A stretch of DNA of 31,383 nt from contig DASSJI010000163.1 of assembly GCA_035691285.1 (NCBI GenBank), forward strand, positions 1-31,383, given 5' to 3'. The position numbers and the translations under genes were made by a program. Below are positions 22,790 to 28,857 of the stretch, piece by piece. This DNA is from DATFEN01 sp035691285 (GTDB lineage: Bacteria; Acidobacteriota; Vicinamibacteria; Fen-336). Under the pieces are notes generated by a model. It did not search any database and had not been told where the DNA came from. It worked only from the letters and a program-made list of their open reading frames with translations. Position 1 is the first letter of the stretch. Every line of letters begins with the position of its first letter.

Positions 22790-23199
22790 GCCTGTTCGTC
22801 GACAGCTCGGCGTGGTACGCGGCCGCCGACCGCAGCGATCTCAGCCACCGCCGGGCGACCGCGGCGCTTGGCGCAGGCGAGGCGCTCGTCACCAGCGATC
22901 ACGTCCTGGTCGAGACCTGGCTTCTGCTCCGCCATCGCCTGGGACGCGCAGCAGCGGAGCGGTTCTGGGACGGCCTGCGCAGCGGCGTCGCCGACGTCGA
23001 AGCCGTCGTGCCCGCGGACCTCGCTACGGCTGCGGCGGTCACAGATGCCTTCCCTGACCAGGACTTCTCGATCGTCGACCGCACCAGCTTCGCGGTGATG
23101 ATGCGCCTCGGACTGCGCCGCGTGGCGACGTTCGACGACGACTTCGCCGTGTTCCGTTTCGGGCGCGGGAGGAAGCTGGCCTTCGAGATCGTTCGCTAG
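22786..23199 (+). CDS. vapC: VapC-like PIN domain toxin, probable CTG start
   Basis: A 137-residue PIN-domain ribonuclease toxin. Acidic active-site residues are Asp6 (LFVDSSAWYA), Glu43 (HVLVETWLLL), Asp98 (FSIVDRTSF) and Asp117 (ATFDDDF), the complete PIN set. No ATG, GTG or TTG is in frame near the conserved N-terminus; the frame opens only with CTG. CTG 22786 overlaps the vapB TGA stop (CTGA) and gives the expected start M-S-L-F-V-D. A later in-frame start at 23008 would remove most of the domain. The stop shares CTAG with the convergent OPT transporter gene. Confidence 0.87.
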   Translation: MSLFVDSSAWYAAADRSDLSHRRATAALGAGEALVTSDHVLVETWLLLRHRLGRAAAERFWDGLRSGVADVEAVVPADLATAAAVTDAFPDQDFSIVDRTSFAVMMRLGLRRVATFDDDFAVFRFGRGRKLAFEIVR

Positions 23200-25061
23200 C
23201 CGGCCCGGCTTCTCGCCGCGCGATACAGGAACGCGCACACCACCACGACGACGGCAGCCGCGCCGGCCTCGCCCACGCCGCCAACCAGCAGTGGCTCGCG
23301 CGACTTCGCCGCGACTTGCGCCGCCACCAGCCCGGCAACAAGGACGCCCGCCAATCCCTCCCCCGCGACCAGGCCCGACGCCGCCAGGACGCCCGGGTCG
23401 CTCTCGCTCGCCTTCTTCGCGCCCCGCTCGGCCAGGGCCCGCACGCAGCCGCCGACGTAGAGCGGCGCCATGGTGGACAGCGGCAGATACACGCCGATCG
23501 CGAAGGCCAGGCCGGACACGCCGCACAGCATCGCGCCGATCGCGAGCCCGCCGCCGGTCAGGACGAGCCCCCACGGCAGCTCTCCCGCCAGCACGCCCTC
23601 GATGATGGTCTTCATCAAGGTCGCCTGGGGCGCGGGGATCTCCTTGGAACCGAACTCGAACGTGTTGCCGAGCAACAGCACCGTCGCCGCCACCGCCCAG
23701 CAGGCGAACGACGCGCCGATGAGCTGGCCGAACTGCTGGCGCGCCGGTGTCGCGCCGACCAGGTAGCCGGTCTTCAGGTCCTGCGAGATGTCGCCGGCCT
23801 TCGAGGCCGCCACTGCGACTATGGTCCCGACCGTGAGCACCGCGGCCCGGGCGCCCTCGTCCGCCCAACCCGCCGCCGCGAACACCGACGCCGTTCCGAG
23901 CAGCGTGACCAGGGTGATGCCCGAGGTCGGCTGTGTCGTGACGCCGACGATGCCCACGATGCGGGCCGCCACGGTCACGAACAGCATGCCGAAGACGCCC
24001 ACGCCGGCGGCGCACACGGCGCGCTGGGCGGGTCCCATTCCACCCGCGAAGACGCCGGGGACGAGCGCCGCGACCGCCACGACCAGGAGGATGCCGCCGA
24101 TCACGAAGAAGCCCGGCGCGTCGCGATCGGTCCGCTCGCCCGACCCCTCGCCGCCGCCCCCGGCGCGCAGCCCCTGCGCCACGGCCACGAACGCGCCGAG
24201 CATCGACGGCAGGTTGCGGAGGAGCGTCAGGATCCCGGCCGTGGCCACGGCCCCGGCTCCGACGTAGCGCACGTAGCGCGACCAGATGTCGCCCGCCGCC
24301 ATCTCCGAGACGAGGCGCTTCGTCTCCGGGTAGAGCGGGGCCTGGAGCGAGGCCCCGAGCCACGCGATCAGGGGCGTGAGGGCCATGGCCGAGATGATCG
24401 AGCCGGCCACGCACACGGCGGACTGCCGGTAGCCGAGGATGAATCCGATGCCCAGGAGCGCCGGGGCCACCTCCAGGGCCAGCTCGGCCTTCGGCAGCAC
24501 CGGCAGGGCCGTGTGCAGCTCCCCTGGAAGCAGGAACGCGAGGGAGAGCAGGAGCTTCACCAGCGCGCCCACCGCCATTCCCCGGAAGATCCACTCGCTG
24601 CCGGTCGCCCCCGCCGCCGTGGCGCGCAGCACCTCCGCGCAGGCCGTGCCCTCCGGGTACGGCAGCTCGTCGTGGGCCTTCACGATGAGCATGCGCCGCA
24701 GCGGGATCATCGCCGTGAGGCCCAGCACCCCGCCGAGAAAGCACAGGACCACGACCTGGAAGTACGGCGGCGCCATGCCCCACAGGAACAGCGCCGGGAT
24801 CGTGAAGATCGTGCCGGTGGCGAGAGAGGTGGAGGCGGACCCGATCGTCTGCGAGAGGTTGGCCTCCAGGATCGTGCCCCGCGACCCCAGCATCTTGAAG
24901 ATCGCCACCGTCATCACGGCGGCCGGGATCGAGGCCGACACGGTCATGCCCACGCGCAGCCCGAGATACGCGTTGGCCGCGCCGAAGACGATGCCCAGGG
25001 CGACGCCGGCGACGACGGCCTTGAGGGTGAACTCGGCGACGGGCTTCGTGTCGTCCGTCAT
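23196..25061 (-). CDS. OPT family oligopeptide transporter
   Basis: A 621-residue polytopic membrane protein of the OPT family with about 15 hydrophobic segments. The N-terminal region has FGAANAYLGLRVGMTVSASI and TILEANLSQTIGSAS. AHDELPYPEGTACAEVLRA, a strong OPT signature, follows, and DISQDLKTGYLVGATP appears later. OPT members import oligopeptides or metal chelates with protons. The start is ATG 25061, overlapping the stop of a small upstream ORF by 4 bp; the much longer open frame upstream is not coding-like. The position beside peptidase and toxin-antitoxin genes says little about its substrate, though beta-aspartyl dipeptides are one possibility. Confidence 0.93.
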   Translation of the reverse strand: MTDDTKPVAEFTLKAVVAGVALGIVFGAANAYLGLRVGMTVSASIPAAVMTVAIFKMLGSRGTILEANLSQTIGSASTSLATGTIFTIPALFLWGMAPPYFQVVVLCFLGGVLGLTAMIPLRRMLIVKAHDELPYPEGTACAEVLRATAAGATGSEWIFRGMAVGALVKLLLSLAFLLPGELHTALPVLPKAELALEVAPALLGIGFILGYRQSAVCVAGSIISAMALTPLIAWLGASLQAPLYPETKRLVSEMAAGDIWSRYVRYVGAGAVATAGILTLLRNLPSMLGAFVAVAQGLRAGGGGEGSGERTDRDAPGFFVIGGILLVVAVAALVPGVFAGGMGPAQRAVCAAGVGVFGMLFVTVAARIVGIVGVTTQPTSGITLVTLLGTASVFAAAGWADEGARAAVLTVGTIVAVAASKAGDISQDLKTGYLVGATPARQQFGQLIGASFACWAVAATVLLLGNTFEFGSKEIPAPQATLMKTIIEGVLAGELPWGLVLTGGGLAIGAMLCGVSGLAFAIGVYLPLSTMAPLYVGGCVRALAERGAKKASESDPGVLAASGLVAGEGLAGVLVAGLVAAQVAAKSREPLLVGGVGEAGAAAVVVVVCAFLYRAARSRAG

Positions 25062-25189
25062 TGGCGAGTCTCGCGTGCGTCTGGGTACCGGCCGAGGATC
25101 GCCTGGCTCTTCACCACTACGATCTCGGTGTCGCCGGCGATCGTCGCGGCCGCGCGAATGACCTGCTCGTGACGGCCGTCGGTCGACAC
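25058..25189 (-). CDS. small ORF coupled to the OPT transporter (43 aa), unknown
   Basis: A 43-codon ORF from GTG 25189 (or 48 codons from GTG 25204) whose TGA overlaps the OPT start as ATGA. The peptide is soluble-looking: STDGRHEQVIRAAATIAG, then DTEIVVVKSQAILGRYPDA. I recognise no family. The exact overlap and its position at the head of the transporter operon are the only support. A TATCTT on the minus strand at 25214-25209 could be its -10. Confidence 0.4.
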   Translation of the reverse strand: MSTDGRHEQVIRAAATIAGDTEIVVVKSQAILGRYPDARETRQ

Positions 25190-25237
25190 GCCGGCAGTGT
25201 ACACGGTTAAGATACGTGCCCGGTTTCACCCCACCGC

Positions 25238-25501
25238 ATGACTCTCGCCTCAGGCTCCAGTCTCGGACCCCACGAGATCCGCGCGCCGCTCGGCGCCGGC
25301 GGGATGGGCGAGGTCTACCGCGCCCTCGACCCGAAGCTATGGCACGGCGTGCGCGGTCATGGACCTCCTCGAGGGCGAGACGCAGCGCGAGAAGCTCGAG
25401 GTCGGACCGTGCGCAACTACCCTTCAGAGGCGATCAGCAAGCTCGGCGCCGCCAACCGCGTGGACGCCGCGCGCATCGCGCGCAGCAAGGGATTCCTCTG
25501 A
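25238..25501 (+). pseudogene. chimeric remnant: Ser/Thr protein kinase pieces joined to a LuxR-type C-terminus
   Basis: An 87-codon open frame made of three scraps. At 25238-25340 is the start of an Acidobacteriota-style protein kinase: LASGSSLGPHEIRAPLGAG, then the Gly-rich loop GAGGMGEVYRALDPKL. From about 25341 to 25407 the kinase hinge appears in the +1 frame (AVMDLLEGETQREKLE). The catalytic Lys region and about 45 residues between the two pieces are missing, as is the entire C-lobe. From about 25407 the first frame resumes with VRNYPSEAISKLGAANRVDA and ARIARSKGFL, which reads like the recognition helix and C-terminus of a LuxR/NarL DNA-binding domain. No active product is expected. Confidence 0.7.
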
Positions 25502-26454
25502 GGACTGCCTGCATTGCGTTGATGGCGGCGACGGCCTGCGCCGCCTGCGCGCCTGCCGTGCCCGCCCTGCGGATTCCGGCGGAGATCGCGACCCATGACG
25601 ACGGCCGGGCGCCCGTCGGTGACCTCTACCGGGCTTATGCCGCGCTGGCGCGCGAAGGCTGGACGCTGGAGATCATCTGCGAATCGCAGCCCGCGGGCGC
25701 GACACGCAGGCTTCCGATCATCGCACTGCGTTCGCCGTACGCGGGCCCGGCAGTCTGGATCCTGTCCGGCATCCACGGCGAGGAGCCGGCCGGACCCAAT
25801 GCGATCGCAGCCGCCGTCGCCGACATCGCCCGCCTCGGCCGCGCGCGCGCCGTCGTGCTGCTGCCGCTCCTCAATCCGCACGGCTATGCACGCAACTGGC
25901 GTTACCTGAACATGGCGGCCTATTCGGAGCAGGTCGACGGCGAGAGCGTCGGCGATTCCTCGCACCTGCTCCCGGACGCGGCGACCCCTGGCCGGGCACG
26001 GGCGCCTGCGCCTTCGAGTCCCGAGGCGGACGCGGTCACGCGCTGGATCCTCGCGCAGGCGAAGCGCTATCCGCCCGAGGTCAGCATCGACCTGCACGAG
26101 GACAACCTGATCCACGAGGGCTACGTCTATTCGCAGGGCGCCCGGGGCGCCGCAGACCCGCTCGCGATCGAGGCGGTCGCCGTGCTGCGGGCGAGCGGCG
26201 TGCCGATCAAGGCCGAGGGCCTGACGCGCTTCGGCGAGCCGGTCGAGGGCGGCGTCATCGGGCCGGTCATCGACAGCTCGATCGACGAGCTCATGAGCGC
26301 GGCGACCGTGATCCCGGACAGGCCGGGACCGCAGGCTGCGACCGTGCTGGTGTTCGAGACCCCGGCCGCCGCGCTGCCATTGCCGGCGCGGGTCGAGGCG
26401 CACGCGGCGCTGCTGCGCAAGCTCACGGCAGCGCTCGCCCCGACCGTCGACTGA
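25498..26454 (+). CDS. M14-like zinc carboxypeptidase, probable lipoprotein, start uncertain
   Basis: A protein of about 318 residues resembling M14 zinc carboxypeptidases. From a CTG at 25498 the ligands are His93 and Glu96 in GIHGEEPAGP (HxxE), His200 in IDLHEDN, and Glu287 in LVFETPA as catalytic base. PLLNPHGYARNWRY is also typical of the fold. The N-terminus looks like a lipoprotein signal with Cys at the end of MAATACAAC. The normal-looking ATG 25522 leaves no basic n-region, whereas CTG 25498, with AAGGG about 6 nt upstream and a CTGA overlap with the preceding remnant, gives a better one. The gene may have lost its original start when the upstream debris was joined. Substrate unknown. 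Confidence 0.72.
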   Translation: MRTACIALMAATACAACAPAVPALRIPAEIATHDDGRAPVGDLYRAYAALAREGWTLEIICESQPAGATRRLPIIALRSPYAGPAVWILSGIHGEEPAGPNAIAAAVADIARLGRARAVVLLPLLNPHGYARNWRYLNMAAYSEQVDGESVGDSSHLLPDAATPGRARAPAPSSPEADAVTRWILAQAKRYPPEVSIDLHEDNLIHEGYVYSQGARGAADPLAIEAVAVLRASGVPIKAEGLTRFGEPVEGGVIGPVIDSSIDELMSAATVIPDRPGPQAATVLVFETPAAALPLPARVEAHAALLRKLTAALAPTVD

Positions 26455-26468
26455 GCCGCAGGCCGGCG

Positions 26469-26816
26469 TCAGCGAACCGAGGCAGTCGCCTCCTCGAACT
26501 GCGCGCGCGTGGCGGTCGCGCCGTGTACGCTCGCGATCCTCTCGTGCGGCAGGTCGAGCGCCCGCAGCTTCTGCGTGAACGATGCCGTGCTCGCCTGCGG
26601 CGGCCCGAAGAACCCGTCGTTGGGCGGCACGAAGAACAGGTCGCCCTGGTACACGAGCTTCTCCTTCGGCAGCCAGGCGATCACCATCTCCTTCGCGTGC
26701 GGGTTCGGGCCGATGTCGATCAGCTCGATCGAGCGCGTGCCGTCCTTGAGCACGCCGCGGTTGCCGGGCGTCGTCACGACCGTCGCGCCCTCGGCGATGA
26801 AGCTCCGGATGCCGCC
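26469..26816 (-). pseudogene. metallo-beta-lactamase-fold hydrolase, 5'-truncated
   Basis: The C-terminal part of a metallo-beta-lactamase-fold protein: GGIRSFIAEGATVVTTPGN, then HAKEMVIAWLPKEKLVYQGD, where the Asp of YQGDLFF corresponds to the bridging metal ligand and the His of NPHAKEM to a metal ligand, and finally RIASVHGATATR with a late His. The HxHxDH metal site and everything upstream of it are missing. Upstream the frame runs straight into antisense of an IS91-type transposase fragment. The break falls in a short sequence that both genes could share. The fragment is convergent with the M14-like gene, 14 bp away. Confidence 0.72.
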
Positions 26817-27047
26817 AGGCGACGAGTTTGGCCACCAGCTCCGTCGAGATCGCGCGCTTCGCAACGAGCCTGGCCAGCAGGCGCTCGCGGAACAGCCTCA
26901 TCAGCCGAACAGCGTCCCATTGCGGCAGTTCGCGCCAGGAGCCGTCCTTGGTCCGGCCGCCGTCGGTGACGATCACATGCAGGTGGGGGTGCCACTGCAG
27001 CAGGTCACCCGCGGTGGAGACGCGATCTGGCCTTCGACCTCACGAGC
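26805..27047 (-). pseudogene. IS91-family transposase fragment
   Basis: An internal fragment of an IS91-type (rolling-circle, Y2/HUH) transposase: VSTAGDLLQWHPHLHVIVTD and then GGRTKDGSWRELPQWDAVRL, followed by RLFRERLLARLVAKRAI and AKLVAWRHP. The HPHLH is the HUH-type metal-binding motif of this family. The N-terminal zinc finger and the C-terminal Tyr region are absent, so it is inactive. No terminal repeats are recognisable. It abuts the metallo-beta-lactamase fragment at 26805-26816. Confidence 0.78.
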
Positions 27048-27101
27048 CTTGCGGGCTGGACGGCGTCAGGCCGCGCATCTGTTGTAGCGTCGCCGCGGGG
27101 C

Positions 27102-27199
27102 GTGCGCGGGCTGTTCGCATTGACCGCCGCGCTCCTCGCGGGGCTCAGCTTCGGCTACTGGCTCCGTGGCTCGCGGATGGCGGACGAAGCCAAACCTAG
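27102..27199 (+). pseudogene. possible remnant encoding one membrane segment
   Basis: From GTG 27102 the frame encodes RGLFALTAALLAGLSFGYWL, a clear single hydrophobic helix, then RGSRMADEAKP. It then runs out of register into the next scrap at about 27199. It may be the first part of a small membrane protein cut by a deletion. I recognise no family. Confidence 0.35.
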
Positions 27200-27262
27200 A
27201 TCGCGCCCGAGACGTTCTACCGCAAGCTGGAGCAGCTCGGGATCAAGAAGCGGGACGAGTAG
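27200..27262 (+). pseudogene. possible Fis-type regulator C-terminal scrap
   Basis: Twenty codons ending in TAG, reading IAPETFYRKLEQLGIKKRDE. This looks like the last helix of a Fis/NtrC-type DNA-binding domain. No start or upstream domain is present. The resemblance is short and could be chance. Confidence 0.35.
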
Positions 27263-27274
27263 GTTTCGAGCTGG

Positions 27275-28393
27275 TCAGACCAGGTTGCGCAGCAAGCGCA
27301 GCGCCGGCGCAACACGGATGCCGTCCGGCGTCTGGTAATCCTTGACCCCCACTGCCGAGACCTGCCACGCCTCGGCCTGCGGAAAGCGCGCTCTGAGGTA
27401 ACGCAGGCCGCGGTCAGGTTCCGCATCCGCCCACTTGGCCTCGACGAGGAGGCGAGGCAGGCGGCCCTCGACAACGACGAAATCGACCTCCCGGCCGTCG
27501 ACGTCACGAAAGTAGCGCAGCTCCAGGTCGCGCCCATGGGCGTCCTGCTCGAAGTGAACCCACTTGAGGAGATGCCCCGCCATCAGGTTCTCGAAGCGCG
27601 CCGGCTCACCGGGCACGATGGACCAGTCCAGGTGGTAGTGCTTCTGCTCCTTCTTGACGGCCCGGATGCGTGGAGCGCCGAAGGGAGCGATCCGGACGAT
27701 CGCGTAGAGCCGCTCCAGCGCGGCGAGCCACCCCGAGACGGCCTTGTGGCTCACCTGGAGGCCTTCCCGAAGCGCATTGATGGAGAGCGGTGAGCCGACC
27801 AGGGCCGGCAGCCGCAGCATCAGCAGCTCGAGATGACCGAGATCCTGAATGCGCTCGAGGGAGGCGACCTCCTCGCGCACCAGCAGTGTCCGATACTCAC
27901 GCGACCATCGCCGCGCCTCCACCTCGCTGCCCGACAGGCAGGGCTCGGGGAATCCTCCGAGGCGCAGCAGCTCCAAGAGCTCCTCTTCCGTTTCGATCCC
28001 CAGCTCCGCCGCCGAGAACGGATGCAGTCGCAAGAGGTGATATCGGCCCTGGAGCGAATCGCCGCCGAAGCGATACAGGTCCAGCCTCCCGCTTCCCGTG
28101 ACCAGGATCCGCTGGCTGCGCGGTCGTCCGTCATAGACGCCTTTGAGGAAGTTCCGCCAGCGCCGGTACTTGTGGATCTCGTCGAAGATCCAGAGTCGTC
28201 CCGGCGGAAGCTCGGCCTTGAGGATCCGCTCGCGGTGCTCCGCGATATCCCAATTGAGGTAGGCCGGGTGCGCGCGCGGCAGACCGAGGGCGAGCGTCGT
28301 CTTCCCGACCTGGCGCGGTCCGGCGACGAAGACCATCTTGCGGACCAGGTCGCGGCGAAGCTGCGCGGCGAGGTAACGGGGGCGCACGGCCAT
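27275..28393 (-). CDS. AAA ATPase with DUF4143 domain
   Basis: A 372-residue ATPase of the AAA_14/DUF4143 class. Walker A is GPRQVGKTT (residues 25-33). Walker B is LWIFDEIHKY at about 67-77. A sensor-1-like LVTGSGRLDLYRFGGDS follows, and the C-terminal DUF4143 half has a nuclease-like DGREVDFVVVEG...LLVEAKW block. The family is abundant and its biological role is not established. The ATG at 28393 has no Shine-Dalgarno but sits right behind a good promoter. The upstream region is much less GC-rich than the genome around it. The gene adjoins a region of gene remnants, so recent acquisition is possible. Confidence 0.92.
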   Translation of the reverse strand: MAVRPRYLAAQLRRDLVRKMVFVAGPRQVGKTTLALGLPRAHPAYLNWDIAEHRERILKAELPPGRLWIFDEIHKYRRWRNFLKGVYDGRPRSQRILVTGSGRLDLYRFGGDSLQGRYHLLRLHPFSAAELGIETEEELLELLRLGGFPEPCLSGSEVEARRWSREYRTLLVREEVASLERIQDLGHLELLMLRLPALVGSPLSINALREGLQVSHKAVSGWLAALERLYAIVRIAPFGAPRIRAVKKEQKHYHLDWSIVPGEPARFENLMAGHLLKWVHFEQDAHGRDLELRYFRDVDGREVDFVVVEGRLPRLLVEAKWADAEPDRGLRYLRARFPQAEAWQVSAVGVKDYQTPDGIRVAPALRLLRNLV

Positions 28394-28398
28394 GCCGC

Positions 28399-28444
28399 AC
28401 CATACCTACATGTTTTCCCAATGGCAATATTACTCGCGAGTAAT
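28399..28444 (-). promoter_or_regulatory. ATPase promoter with adjoining 16-bp palindrome
   Basis: On the minus strand TTGCCA (28427-28422) and TATGGT (28404-28399) are spaced exactly 17 bp, and the -10 ends 5 bp before the ATG at 28393. The transcript should be leaderless. One bp upstream of the -35 lies the perfect palindrome ATTACTCGCGAGTAAT (28429-28444). Its half-site ATTACTCG recurs at 28461-28468. A dimeric regulator binding next to the -35 is likely. Confidence 0.6.
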
Positions 28445-28500
28445 CCTGCCCATGGTTGAAATTACTCGACCTTCGAAACGGTTCCCAGGCAGGTGTTCGT

Positions 28501-28522
28501 TCCTCGAACGGGCGTTCGAGGA
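28501..28522. repeat. 22-bp palindrome
   Basis: Arms TCCTCGAACG and CGTTCGAGGA separated by GG. It lies upstream of phoD and downstream (in its own divergent sense) of nothing coding, so it is not a terminator of a called gene. It is a possible operator or recombination site. Confidence 0.5.
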
Positions 28523-28609
28523 CATGACGCTGCCCAACGAAGCCGCTCCCTCCTGCTCAATGAGTTGGCGGGCTCCCTGCGCGGCACCGTCGATGTGTAT
28601 CTTGGCCGC

Positions 28610-28657
28610 GCGATGCTTCGGGTGGGCCTGGACGCGATGCTTCGGGTGAGCCTGGAA
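28610..28657. repeat. 24-bp tandem duplication
   Basis: Two adjacent 24-bp units at 28610-28633 and 28634-28657, both beginning GCGATGCTTCGGGTG, differing at two positions. The unit length keeps any reading frame, so it could be coding or simple slippage. Confidence 0.7.
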
Positions 28658-28857
28658 AAGAGCTGGCAGGGGAGCAGCACTCTCATCCGGGACGTGCGTT
28701 TCGCGCCCGCCCCAGACAGAACGCCGAGAGTGTCCGTGCGACCGCTGGGAGCGGAGCCGGCAGCATGCGACACTCGTGACGGCGTGGGTCGTTCACGGAT
28801 CTGAACAGAAGAGGGAAGCGGCCCTCGCACGCGATGGTCAGGGAGGGAAACTCGATC

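Larger units (their letters stand above)
28445..28857. other. intergenic region between ATPase and phoD, no convincing gene
   Basis: About 410 bp between divergent genes. It holds a half-site ATTACTCG (28461-28468), a 22-bp palindrome and a 24-bp tandem repeat, listed separately. A 103-codon open frame (28493-28804) starts with GTG inside the palindrome arm, shows no recognisable domain and has no Shine-Dalgarno. I do not call it as a gene. Confidence 0.5.

Noticed and set aside
23316..25172. Plus-strand frame (618 codons) opposite the OPT transporter
   Set aside because: His/Arg/Asp-rich antisense product; the OPT protein has clear membrane segments and family motifs.
28610..28657. CRISPR-like or larger repeat array
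   Set aside because: Only two adjacent units with no spacers.
28493..28804. 103-codon open frame before phoD
   Set aside because: No Shine-Dalgarno, no recognised domain, start inside a palindrome and includes a tandem repeat; kept only as an intergenic note.
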